Shown here in pieces: positions 51,995-59,902 of a stretch of DNA of 64,000 nucleotides. Made by a program: the position numbers and the translations under genes. The stretch comes from SG8-30 sp963695085 (GTDB lineage Bacteria > Pseudomonadota > Gammaproteobacteria > Steroidobacterales > Steroidobacteraceae): NCBI GenBank assembly GCA_963695085.1, contig CAVOFV010000008.1:434001-498000 (forward strand), read 5' to 3'. Below the pieces are notes generated by a model, which had not been told where the DNA came from, did no database searches, and was given only the letters and a program-made list of their open reading frames with translations. Within the stretch, counting starts at the first letter, position 1. Every line of letters starts with the position of its first letter.

Positions 51995-52540
51995 GAATGT
52001 GCTCTCTTTGCTCGGGAATCGGGTGGCGCGGCGCGTGGCGCGCGCAATCGCAAATTCTAGCAGCGGCCCCGAATCGCGGTCTGCGGCTTACCGATGCGCG
52101 ACGCGTCAATCCACGACGCCAGATCGCGCGCCGCGCCCCGTGCCTTGCGCCCGTTGTCAGAGCGGCCGGGGCTGCGGCGCGGCCAGGCAACGGGAATCAC
52201 GGCCGCGGCCGTCGCTTCGACACGTTGGCTCGACCTCCGCAAGCGGTGATTGCCGCCGCGACCGGCTCGCCGCAGGCCTGTCGGGTTGCGCGGAAATCCT
52301 GGAAATCTGCCCGCACGGCCCCGCAGGTTACCAGGGCCGCCGAAAAGTGACGTGTATAACTATTTGATTTAAATGATAAATATAGTTTTTTCTGTCTGGT
52401 CCTCAAAAAAGACTTGCAATCTTGTTAGTGTTATAGTTCACTACAACACCAGAGGAGCACAGCACTAGATCAGTTGGGTGCTCAGAGACGCAAAAACAGG
52501 GTCGGTGACAAGCACCACCCGCCAATTTGAGGAGACGGAC
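51995..52540. other. Intergenic region with AT-rich control segment
   Basis: About 545 bases with no convincing gene. The left part (52000-52340) is GC-rich and holds the mdh leader. Bases 52355-52460 are AT-rich, with TTTAAATGATAAATATAG, a TTGCAA at 52414, TATAGT at 52432 and a near-perfect inverted repeat at 52428-52449. This looks like the promoter/operator of the small-protein/GntR/ABC locus that follows. Confidence 0.55.
52428..52449. promoter_or_regulatory. Inverted repeat, candidate GntR (YtrA-type) operator
   Basis: Arms GTGTTATAGT and ACTACAACAC are reverse complements at 9 of 10 positions around a TC centre. The repeat covers TATAGT, a likely -10. It lies 91 bases before the first small protein; a GntR-type repressor is encoded 770 bases downstream. 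The AGTGTT half recurs before that gene. Confidence 0.55.
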
Positions 52541-52801
52541 ATGTTGACGATGATTACCGAAAACACACGGCGTTCAATCAGTGCAGTGGCGGCAGTGGCG
52601 ATCGTGGCTTTCGCCGGCCTCGCCCTCGACCAGGGCCACATTGCAGCGGCCCCGCTCGGCACGGTCGAAGTGGGTGAATTGACCCCGGTTGGGCTCGAGA
52701 AGCTGGCGCAGGCCACGCTGCCCGAGATCGTCGTCACGGCCGAGCGCAGCGTCCGGTTCGCGGCCGCCCGGCAGGTTGACGCCGGCCTGACCAAGAGCTG
52801 A
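52541..52801 (+). CDS. Small membrane/exported protein of unknown function, copy 1
   Basis: 86 residues. A single hydrophobic segment (SAVAAVAIVAFAGLAL) is followed by the conserved stretch DQGHIAAAPLGTVEVGELTP and then PEIVVTAER. GAGGAGACGGAC precedes the ATG. I do not recognise the family. It is a tandem duplicate of the next gene: both have the same ribosome binding site and near-identical residues 29-72. Probably anchored in or exported across the inner membrane, and encoded with the ABC transporter below. Confidence 0.7.
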   Translation: MLTMITENTRRSISAVAAVAIVAFAGLALDQGHIAAAPLGTVEVGELTPVGLEKLAQATLPEIVVTAERSVRFAAARQVDAGLTKS

Positions 52802-52837
52802 TCGCGCCTGTAGCGCGCATTCGACGAGGAGACGGAC

Positions 52838-53131
52838 ATGTTCAGCACCTATGAAAGCACCCCCCGGCAGCTGGTCAGCGGCGCGGCCGCGGTGGCGGTA
52901 CTGATGTTGGCGGGACTGACCCTCGACCAGGGCCACATTGCGGCGGCCCCGCTCGGCACGGTCGAAGTGGGCGAATTGACGCCGGTCGGACTCGAGACAC
53001 TGGCACAGGTCACGTGGCCGGAAATCGTCGTCACCGCCACGCGTCCGGCCCCCGAGGGACAGCGGTTCGTGGCGCAGTCCAAGGCGCGCCGTGCGGGCGC
53101 CGTCGCCGCAGCGGCCGGTACCGTGCGATGA
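52838..53131 (+). CDS. Small membrane/exported protein of unknown function, copy 2
   Basis: 97 residues. Same layout as copy 1: hydrophobic segment (GAAAVAVLMLAGLTL), DQGHIAAAPLGTVEVGELTP, PEIVVTATR, then a longer basic tail (SKARRAGAVAAAAGTVR). It starts 36 bases after copy 1. The core is conserved at protein level while flanks differ, so the conserved core is probably the functional part. No homologue recognised. Confidence 0.7.
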   Translation: MFSTYESTPRQLVSGAAAVAVLMLAGLTLDQGHIAAAPLGTVEVGELTPVGLETLAQVTWPEIVVTATRPAPEGQRFVAQSKARRAGAVAAAAGTVR

Positions 53132-53153
53132 CCCATCAGCCTGAGAAAAAGGC

Positions 53154-53190
53154 TTGATTGGCAAAGTGTTCTGCTAAAGTAGTGTAGTAG
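53154..53190 (+). promoter_or_regulatory. Promoter-like segment before the GntR gene
   Basis: TTGGCA (53158-53163) and TAGTGT (53180-53185) are 16 bases apart. The segment shares AAAAAxGxCTTG and AGTGTT with the upstream control region near 52405-52432, and includes CTGCTA-N8-TAGTAG as an imperfect repeat. It may be an internal promoter with its own repressor site. Confidence 0.4.
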
Positions 53191-53217
53191 CCAAGCAAAG
53201 CAGCGGCGTTGACCAAC

Positions 53218-53646
53218 ATGGATACGATCTGGAACGACACCCAACCCATCTACCGCCAGTTGCGGGACCGGGTTGTGGCCATGATCCTGGAGGGTGTCCT
53301 CGCGGACGGGGACCCGCTGCCCTCGGTGCGCAGTGTCGCCGCCGAGTACCGGCTCAATCCACTGACGGTCCTGAAGGGTTACCAGCAGCTCGTCGAAGAA
53401 CAGCTCGTGGAGAAGAAGCGTGGCCGCGGCATGTTCGTCAGCGAAGGCGCGCGTCGCGCGCTGACCAAGGACGAGCGGCAGCGCTTCCTGGACGACGAGT
53501 GGCCGCGGATCGGCGCCCGTATCCAGCGACTGGGCTTCAGTGTCGAGGAATTGCTCAAGGCCGCGCAGAACGCGCCGGCCGCGGAGCCCACCCAGCTTGC
53601 ACCGACCCGTGCCGAGAATACGGGCGAGGAGGATCAAGGTGCCTGA
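53218..53646 (+). CDS. GntR-family repressor of the YtrA type
   Basis: 142 residues. The N-terminal winged helix matches GntR (PIYRQLRDRVVAMILEGVLADGDPLPSVRSVAAEYRLNP, then RGRGMFV). The effector part is a short ~50-residue helical tail, which defines the YtrA subfamily; such repressors usually control an adjacent ABC transporter operon, including their own gene. ATG 53218 preferred over TTG 53209. The next gene starts inside its end. Confidence 0.88.
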   Translation: MDTIWNDTQPIYRQLRDRVVAMILEGVLADGDPLPSVRSVAAEYRLNPLTVLKGYQQLVEEQLVEKKRGRGMFVSEGARRALTKDERQRFLDDEWPRIGARIQRLGFSVEELLKAAQNAPAAEPTQLAPTRAENTGEEDQGA

Positions 53647-54496
53647 CCTGATCGAGGCCGCCGGCCTCTCCAAGCGCTACGGCGAGACCCGCGCGCTGGA
53701 CGACGTTTCCTTCAAGGTCGCCGCCGGCAGGATCGTCGGCCTGATCGGCCCGAATGGCGCCGGCAAGACCACCGCGCTCAAGGCCGTGTTGGGACTGGCG
53801 CGCTTCGAGGGCGCGCTGACCGTGCTCGGCCGCGATCCGTTCCGCCAGCGTCACGAACTCATGCAGGAGGTGTGCTTCATCGCTGACGTGGCGGTGCTGC
53901 CGCGCTGGATCCGCGTGCAGCAGGTGATCGACTTCATCGGTGCGACCCACCCGCGCTTCCGGCGCGACGTCTGCGAGCGGTTTCTCGCGCGCACCAGCAT
54001 CAAGCGCACAAGCCGGGTCAAGGAACTGTCGAAGGGCATGGTCACGCAGCTCAACCTGGCGCTGGTGATCGCCATCGATGCAAAACTGCTGGTGCTCGAC
54101 GAGCCGACGCTGGGGCTCGACATCCTGATGCGCAAGCAGTTCTACGAGACGCTGCTGAACGACTACTACGACGGCGAGCGCACCATCCTGGTGACGACCC
54201 ACCAGGTCGAGGAAGTCGAGCACCTGCTCACCGACCTGCTGTTCATCAATCGCGGACGCATCGTGCTGGATGCATCCATGGACGACCTGGCGATGCGCTA
54301 CGTGCAGCTGGCCGTCCGGCCGGACCGCGCCGAGGAGGCGCGCGCGCTCAAGCCGATCGCCGTGCGGCAGGGGCTGGGCCGCACGCACATGCTGTTCGAG
54401 GGCGTCGCGCGCGGTCAGCTCGAGTCGCTCGGTGAAGTAGCCGTGCCGTCGGTGGCGGACCTGTTCGTCGCGCTCATGCAGGGAGGCCAGTCATGA
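53639..54496 (+). CDS. ABC transporter ATP-binding protein
   Basis: 285 residues. Walker A GPNGAGKTT, signature ELSKGM in place of LSGGQ, Walker B LLVLDEPTLGLD and H-loop TTHQVEEV are all present. The GTG at 53639 has a perfect GAGGAGG upstream and overlaps gntR by 8 bases. Its C-terminal ~70 residues form the accessory domain usual in YtrB/CcmA-like exporters. Works with the permease encoded next; substrate unknown. Confidence 0.92.
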   Translation: MPDLIEAAGLSKRYGETRALDDVSFKVAAGRIVGLIGPNGAGKTTALKAVLGLARFEGALTVLGRDPFRQRHELMQEVCFIADVAVLPRWIRVQQVIDFIGATHPRFRRDVCERFLARTSIKRTSRVKELSKGMVTQLNLALVIAIDAKLLVLDEPTLGLDILMRKQFYETLLNDYYDGERTILVTTHQVEEVEHLLTDLLFINRGRIVLDASMDDLAMRYVQLAVRPDRAEEARALKPIAVRQGLGRTHMLFEGVARGQLESLGEVAVPSVADLFVALMQGGQS

Positions 54497-55569
54497 ACCG
54501 CTTTGCCTGGCTGGTGCGCCGTGAGATCTGGGAACATCGCGCCATCTGGATGGCGCCCGCCGTCGTGCTCGCGCTGCTGCTGCTGGGCGCGGTGACCGGC
54601 TACCTGTTCATAGGCGACATCGTCGTGGACGCCGAAGCGCCGGGCGCCGAGGCCGGTGCGACCCTGTCGGAAGAGGATGTTGCGGAACTCAAGCGCTCGA
54701 TCGAGCAAGGTGGAGTCGTCGGGGCCATGACCGAGGAGGAGCGGCGCGCTGCCCTCGACAAGCTGGCGCGGCCGGAATCGCGCCGCGTCGTCGGTCCGGC
54801 CGAAGCTCTCAGCATGGTGCCGCAGGCCAAGCAGGTGAAGATCGTCAGTGTGTTCTATGCGGCCGTGGCGATGCTCGTCTTCCTGGTGATGGGGACGATC
54901 GCCTTCTTCTACTCGCTGGACTCACTGTATTCGGACCGGCGCGACCGCAGCATGCTGTTCTGGAAGTCGCTGCCGTTGTCGGACGCGGAAACGGTGCTCG
55001 CCAAGTTCTTTACCGCGGCGATCGCCATTCCGCTGGTCGCGGCCGTCGCGGCGCTGCTGGCCCAGCTGATCGCGGCGGCCGGCGCAGCGGCCAAGGTGTC
55101 CATGATCGGCGGTGACCCGTCGGTGCTGTGGAACCCGCTGGTGCTGGGCGCAGCGCTCGGTTCGTCGGGACTGCTCGCCGCGGTGTCGGTGCTGTGGTAC
55201 GCGCCGCTGGTGGCCTACCTGCTGGTGGTGTCGGCCTGGGCGCCGCGTTCGCCGTTCCTGTGGGCGGCCTTGCCGCCGGTGGCCGTGGCCATGCTGGAAC
55301 GCATCACGCTGGGCACGTCGCACGTGAAGGACCTTCTGGGCGACCGCTTTCTCGGGCCCATCAAGGCGCTGTTCAGCGATGCCAGCCACAGCCACGGCGT
55401 GATCGTGCAGCAGGGGGGCGATTCGGGCGCATCGCCAGCGGCCGCCGAATTCGGCAGCCGCGTGCTGGACTTCGTGATCTCGCCGTCCATGCTCATCGGC
55501 CTGCTGGGTGCCGTGCTGCTGATTGCCGCGGCCATCTGGGGCCGGCGTTATCGGGAAGAGAACACCTGA
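54493..55569 (+). CDS. ABC transporter permease
   Basis: 358 residues with six or seven membrane helices: one near the N-terminus (IWMAPAVVLALLLLGAVTGYLF), a ~90-residue extracytoplasmic loop rich in Glu, then a block from VSVFYAAVAMLVFLVMGTIAFFYSLDSLYSDRRDRSM onward. The SDRRDRSMLFWKSLP segment is typical of ABC-2 type permeases. Overlaps the ATPase stop by ATGA. Substrate unknown. Confidence 0.88.
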   Translation: MNRFAWLVRREIWEHRAIWMAPAVVLALLLLGAVTGYLFIGDIVVDAEAPGAEAGATLSEEDVAELKRSIEQGGVVGAMTEEERRAALDKLARPESRRVVGPAEALSMVPQAKQVKIVSVFYAAVAMLVFLVMGTIAFFYSLDSLYSDRRDRSMLFWKSLPLSDAETVLAKFFTAAIAIPLVAAVAALLAQLIAAAGAAAKVSMIGGDPSVLWNPLVLGAALGSSGLLAAVSVLWYAPLVAYLLVVSAWAPRSPFLWAALPPVAVAMLERITLGTSHVKDLLGDRFLGPIKALFSDASHSHGVIVQQGGDSGASPAAAEFGSRVLDFVISPSMLIGLLGAVLLIAAAIWGRRYREENT

Positions 55570-55635
55570 GTCCATCGGCTCGCCAGGCGCGCTGCCGGGT
55601 GGGTGCCTACTTCCAAGACAAGGGGCCATGAAGCC

Positions 55636-56787
55636 ATGAACAGAATTCTCGCGGTCCTCGTTACCGCTACCGCGCTGCTGGTCGCCACGGCGGCGGACGC
55701 CGCCAGCGCCGCTGTCACTCGGGCCTGGCAATACAAGGACGCCTCGGCGGCGGGCCTCGAACTCGACAACCTGATCGGCGACGTGCGCGTCGAGAAGGGC
55801 GCGAGCGCGGGTTTCCAGGTCAGCGTGCGGGCGGTCGCGGAGGCGGCCACCGAGAGCGAGGCCGAGGCGCTGGTCAACGCCGTCGAATTCCGCAGCCGCG
55901 ACGCGGGCGCTGCGTCGCTGTTCCAGGTCAGGTTCCCCGATGCGCACTTCGCGAAGATCTACTGGCCCGACGCGCCGGCCGGCTGGTGGAGCGGGCGCAT
56001 GTACGTGAAGTACCTGGGTGAGCGCCGGCGCCTGACGGGCGACCCCGACGAAGGCGTCCGCATTCGCGTGGACGTGGTCGTACGCGTTCCCGAAGGCGCG
56101 CGCCTCACGGTCCGCAACAAGCTCGGCGATGCGCTGGCGGAAGGGGTCACCGGCGACGTGACGCTGGACGGCACGAGCGGCCGTGTCACCTCGTCGAATG
56201 GCACAGGCCGGCTCGTGCTCGACGCGGGCAGCGGCCGCGCCGAGGTCACGAGCCACGAAGGCGAGGTGCGCGCGGATACGGGCAGCGGCCCGGTCGCCAT
56301 CGCACACTGCAAGTGCCGGATCAGCGCCGACACCGGTTCCGGCAGCGTGCGCATCGTCGACAGCGAGGGCGAACTGGCGGCCGATACCGGCTCCGGCTCG
56401 GTGACGGTCAGCAATTTCGCGGGCCCGGTGCGTGCCGACACGGGTTCCGGCCGGGTGAAGATCGAAGGCCTGTCCGACGCGACGGAACTGGTCGCGGACA
56501 CCGGCTCCGGCAGCGTCCACGTGAGCGGCGACCTGTCGCGCCTCGAACGCCTGCATATCGACACGGGTTCGGGCAGCGTCGCCATCGAGGCCTCTGCGTG
56601 GCCTTCGATGTCGATCGGCGTGGACACGGGGTCCGGGAGCGTGTCGGTGGACATTCCCGATGCCGAGGTCACGCGCCAGGACGGGCGCGATCGTGTCGTG
56701 CGCATCGGCGACGGCGCCGCGCGCGGCGTCATCGACACGGGTTCCGGTTCCGTCAAGCTCACGACGGCGGCTGCCCGCGTGGAGTGA
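55636..56787 (+). CDS. Periplasmic DUF4097 protein with DTGSG repeats
   Basis: 383 residues with a signal peptide (ILAVLVTATALLVATAADA). The C-terminal half is a repeat domain: DTGSG occurs eight times between residues 214 and 371, about every 20 residues, each followed by a beta strand (SVRI, SVTV, RVKI, SVHV, SVAI), with one DAGSG variant before. This predicts a stacked beta structure with a ladder of DTGSG turns. It follows the permease by 66 bases and probably acts with the transporter or senses envelope stress. An out-of-frame ATG at 55628 stops after three codons. Confidence 0.8.
   Translation: MNRILAVLVTATALLVATAADAASAAVTRAWQYKDASAAGLELDNLIGDVRVEKGASAGFQVSVRAVAEAATESEAEALVNAVEFRSRDAGAASLFQVRFPDAHFAKIYWPDAPAGWWSGRMYVKYLGERRRLTGDPDEGVRIRVDVVVRVPEGARLTVRNKLGDALAEGVTGDVTLDGTSGRVTSSNGTGRLVLDAGSGRAEVTSHEGEVRADTGSGPVAIAHCKCRISADTGSGSVRIVDSEGELAADTGSGSVTVSNFAGPVRADTGSGRVKIEGLSDATELVADTGSGSVHVSGDLSRLERLHIDTGSGSVAIEASAWPSMSIGVDTGSGSVSVDIPDAEVTRQDGRDRVVRIGDGAARGVIDTGSGSVKLTTAAARVE
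56275..56760 (+). repeat. DTGSG coding repeats
   Basis: Eight copies of a GACACGGGTTCCGGC-like unit code for DTGSG in the DUF4097 protein. Spacing is irregular (about 54-75 bases) and synonymous codons differ, so the repeat is kept by protein selection rather than by recent DNA duplication. Confidence 0.75.
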
Positions 56788-56926
56788 CGGCCGCACGCGG
56801 TGGCGTTTTGCCGCCTCGGCCCCTAGTATTGCCCCCGCCCCGGACGGGACGGGGGACCTGCGGAGCGAGACAACACATCGTGTCGGGATTCGCCGCGACC
56901 GCTGCGCAGGTGCTGCGGCTGACCTC

Positions 56927-57874
56927 ATGAACATCGAAGGCAAACTGACCGACTTCGCGGACGGCATCACGGCCATCGACACCGACTACGTGCGACCGGG
57001 CCTGGACGCCAGCCATCTCATCGTCGACAACGGCCGGGCGGCATTCGTGGACACCGGCACGACGCTGTCGGTGCCAAACCTGCTCGCGGCACTCGAGGCA
57101 CGCGGCGTCGGCCGCGACCAGGTCGACTGGGTGCTGACCACCCACGTGCATCTGGACCATGCCGGCGGCGCGGGCGAGCTGATGCGGCACCTGCCGAATG
57201 CGCTTTGCGTCACCCACCCGCGTGGCGCACGGCACCTGGTCGATCCGGCCAAGCTGGTCGCGGCGTCGATCGTGGTGTACGGGGAGCGGCGCTACCACGA
57301 GTTGTACGGGGAAATCGTGCCCGTCGCGGAAGACCGCATGCTGTTACCGGCCGACGGCGAGCGCATCATGCTGGGCAGGCGGCCGCTGGAACTGATCCAC
57401 ACGCCGGGTCATGCGCTGCATCACTACTGCATCGTGGACCTCGAGAACCGGCGCATCTTTCCGGGCGACAACTTCGGCATTTCCTACCGCGAATTCGACG
57501 TGGACGGGCGCGAGTTCGTCATGCCGACCACGACGCCCGTGCACTTCGACCCCGAGGCGCTGAAGGCATCGGTGGATCGCCTGCTCGCCTACGCGCCGCA
57601 CGCCATGTACCTGACGCATTACAGCGAGGTACGCGACGTACTGCGTCTCGCCGGCGACCTCAAGCGCGGCGTCGACGCCTTCGTCACGCTCGGCCGCGAG
57701 CTGGCCGCAGTGCCGCAGCGCGCGCCGCGCATGCGCGAGGCGATGTTCGCGCAGCTGTCGGCGTGGCTCGACGAGCACGGGTACGCGGGCGACACGGACG
57801 AGCGGCACCGCCTGCTCGACGACGACATCGACCTGAATGTGCAGGGCATCGAAGTCTGGCTCGACCGGCAATAG
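56927..57874 (+). CDS. Metallo-beta-lactamase-fold hydrolase
   Basis: 315 residues, cytosolic. The metal motif THVHLDHAGG gives HxHxDH, with further ligands in HTPGHALHH, FPGDN and LTHYSE. The layout matches glyoxalase II-like MBL proteins with a C-terminal helical extension. Substrate not identifiable; thioester or lactone hydrolysis are possibilities. Start ATG 56927. Confidence 0.85.
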   Translation: MNIEGKLTDFADGITAIDTDYVRPGLDASHLIVDNGRAAFVDTGTTLSVPNLLAALEARGVGRDQVDWVLTTHVHLDHAGGAGELMRHLPNALCVTHPRGARHLVDPAKLVAASIVVYGERRYHELYGEIVPVAEDRMLLPADGERIMLGRRPLELIHTPGHALHHYCIVDLENRRIFPGDNFGISYREFDVDGREFVMPTTTPVHFDPEALKASVDRLLAYAPHAMYLTHYSEVRDVLRLAGDLKRGVDAFVTLGRELAAVPQRAPRMREAMFAQLSAWLDEHGYAGDTDERHRLLDDDIDLNVQGIEVWLDRQ

Positions 57875-57936
57875 GAGGGGCCAGACCCCTCCCGGCCGGC
57901 GATCACGGCACGACGCATCCGCATGGAACGACCAGC

Positions 57937-58926
57937 ATGAAGAACTTCAAGGCCTTCCGGATCCACAAGGAAGACGGGCGCATCGTGCCGCGCTTCGAGC
58001 GCATGTCCGTCGCCGGCCTGAGCCCGGGCGACGTGCTGATCCGGGTTCGCTACTCGAGCATCAACTACAAGGACGCGCTGGCGGCGACGGGCGCTGCGCC
58101 GATCCTGCGCAAGTACCCGCTGAACGGCGGCATCGACCTGTCCGGCGAGGTCGAGTCGTCCTCTGATGCACGCTACGCGCCGGGCCAGCCCGTGCTGGTG
58201 ACTGGCTGCGACCTCAGTGAGTCCGTCGACGGCGGCTACGCGGAATATGCGCGGGTGGCCGGCGACTCGGTGATCCCCATGCCGGACGGCCTCGACCCGT
58301 TCCAGGCGATGGTGCTCGGCACGGCGGGTTTCACGGCCGCGCTGGCGATCCACCGCATGGAACACAACGGGCTCGAGCCGGCGCGCGGGCCGGTGATCGT
58401 GACGGGCGCCTCCGGCGGGGTCGGCTCGATTGCCGTGGACATGCTCGCCGGCCGGGGCTACGAGGTGGTCGCCGTCACCGGCAAGCCCGACAGCGGCGCG
58501 TATCTGGGCGGGCTCGGCGCATCGCGCATCCTGCGCCGCCAGGACATCGACTTCGGCAAGCGCCCGCTCGAGGCCACGCAATGGGCCGGCGCGATCGACA
58601 ATGTCGGTGGCGAGATGCTCACCTGGCTGACCCGCACGATGGACTTCTGGGGCAGCATCGCCAGCATCGGCCTGGCCGGCAGCACCGAGCTGCAGACCAC
58701 CGTGCTGCCGTTCATCCTGCGCGGCGTGAACCTGCTCGGGATCAACTCATCCGCCACCTTGCGGCCCACCCGGCTGGTGGTCTGGAAGCGCATTTCCACC
58801 GACCTGAGGCCGCGGCACCTGGATGCGCTGGCGACGCGTACAATCGGCTTCGAGGACCTGCCGGCGGCGTTCGCCGCGTTCCTGGAGGGCGGCGTCACCG
58901 GCCGGACCGTGGTGAGGATTGGCTGA
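57937..58926 (+). CDS. acuI: AcuI/YhdH-like NADPH-dependent acrylyl-CoA reductase
   Basis: 329-residue zinc-free MDR oxidoreductase. MKNFKAFRIHKED, YSSINYKDALAATG, the nucleotide-binding VTGASGGVGSIAVDMLA, and GINSSATLRPTR match YhdH/AcuI, which reduces acryloyl-CoA to propionyl-CoA. It starts 62 bases after the MBL gene and 21 bases before the small ParS-like gene. Confidence 0.88.
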   Translation: MKNFKAFRIHKEDGRIVPRFERMSVAGLSPGDVLIRVRYSSINYKDALAATGAAPILRKYPLNGGIDLSGEVESSSDARYAPGQPVLVTGCDLSESVDGGYAEYARVAGDSVIPMPDGLDPFQAMVLGTAGFTAALAIHRMEHNGLEPARGPVIVTGASGGVGSIAVDMLAGRGYEVVAVTGKPDSGAYLGGLGASRILRRQDIDFGKRPLEATQWAGAIDNVGGEMLTWLTRTMDFWGSIASIGLAGSTELQTTVLPFILRGVNLLGINSSATLRPTRLVVWKRISTDLRPRHLDALATRTIGFEDLPAAFAAFLEGGVTGRTVVRIG

Positions 58927-58947
58927 CCACGACGCCGGAGGTGCAGC

Positions 58948-59169
58948 ATGTACCGCGAGGAGAAGATCGCCGCCACCGGACCGGTTGCCCGCATCATCGA
59001 CCTGGTCGAGTCACTGTGGGAAGACGAGGACGCGATCGAGCTGTTCTTCATGACCCCCAGCGTGGACCTCGGCGGCCAGCGGCCGCTCGACGCTGCGCGC
59101 ACGGAAGCGGGCGCCATCCAGGTCGAGAACCTGGTGCGGCGCCTGGCGGCACGCCACCCTGGAGGTTGA
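58948..59169 (+). CDS. Small protein resembling MbcA/ParS/Xre antitoxin C-terminal domain
   Basis: 73 residues. FFMTPSVDLGGQRPLDAARTEAGAIQVENLVRRL resembles the toxin-binding DUF2384 domain of MbcA/ParS antitoxins (xTPNPxLGGRRPLDLL). The DNA-binding part is absent and no RES toxin gene is adjacent. It starts 21 bases after acuI and lies 7 bases before rsmG. It may be a stand-alone regulator. Confidence 0.65.
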   Translation: MYREEKIAATGPVARIIDLVESLWEDEDAIELFFMTPSVDLGGQRPLDAARTEAGAIQVENLVRRLAARHPGG

Positions 59170-59176
59170 CGCCGCG

Positions 59177-59809
59177 ATGACCGGCGCCGCCCTGGAACCG
59201 GCGCTGGTCGCCGGTGCGAACCAGCTCGGCATCGCGCTCGATCCGCGCCAGCGCGAGCGGCTGCTCGCGCTGCTCGCCGAGCTCGGGGAGTGGAGCGGGC
59301 GCTTCAACCTGACCGCGATCCGCGAGCCGGCGGACATGCTGCGCAAGCACCTGCTCGACTCGCTGTCGGCACTGCCATGGCTGCAGGGAGGACGGATCGC
59401 CGACGTCGGCACGGGCGCCGGCTTCCCCGGCCTGCCGCTCGCCATCGCACACGCTGGCGCGAGTTTCACGCTGATCGAATCCACCGCAAAGAAGGCCCGC
59501 TTCGTGGAGCATGTCGTGCAGCTGCTCGAATTGCCCAACGTGTCTGTCGTCAACGAACGGGCGGAGGCATACCGGCCGGCGGCGCCCTTTGACACGGTCG
59601 TCTGCCGGGCGCTCGGCACGCTGGCGGAATTCACGGGCTTTGCGGGCCACCTGTGCGCGAGGCGCGGCTGCCTGCTCGCCATGAAGGGCAAGTACCCACA
59701 GGACGAGATCGAGGCGCTGCCGCGTGGCTGGAAGACAGCCGGCGTGCATCCGGTCGTGGTGCCGGGGCTGGACGCGGAACGGCACGTCGTGGTGCTGACA
59801 CGGCGCTAG
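59177..59809 (+). CDS. rsmG: 16S rRNA (guanine-527-N7)-methyltransferase
   Basis: 210 residues of the GidB/RsmG family: RFNLTAIREPADMLRKHLLDSL, the SAM motif IADVGTGAGFPGLPLAI, and SVVNERAEAYRP. Methylates G527 of 16S rRNA. The order rsmG-parA-parB-atp is common in gammaproteobacteria near the origin. Confidence 0.95.
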   Translation: MTGAALEPALVAGANQLGIALDPRQRERLLALLAELGEWSGRFNLTAIREPADMLRKHLLDSLSALPWLQGGRIADVGTGAGFPGLPLAIAHAGASFTLIESTAKKARFVEHVVQLLELPNVSVVNERAEAYRPAAPFDTVVCRALGTLAEFTGFAGHLCARRGCLLAMKGKYPQDEIEALPRGWKTAGVHPVVVPGLDAERHVVVLTRR

Positions 59810-59902
59810 CCGGGTCCGGACCCCGAACCAGGCCGCCCCGCCGGGCGTCCCGGCCCCTGCCCTTTGCGCCGCGGCGCGCTTTCCTGCAATCTGCGCCTCC
59901 CC

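Larger units (their letters stand above)
52541..53131 (+). repeat. Tandem gene duplication, 297-bp period
   Basis: The two small genes align without gaps at a 297-base offset. The ribosome binding site GAGGAGACGGACATGTT is identical, as is nearly all of 52624-52680 against 52921-52977 apart from silent changes, while the 5' and 3' coding ends have diverged. This indicates duplication followed by selection on the middle. Confidence 0.8.

Noticed and set aside
52700..53050. TonB-dependent receptor motif in the small proteins (PEIVVTAxR resembles the IVVTAR start of receptor plugs)
   Set aside because: The proteins are under 100 residues with no plug or barrel, so the similarity is probably chance or convergent. 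It is mentioned because both copies keep it.
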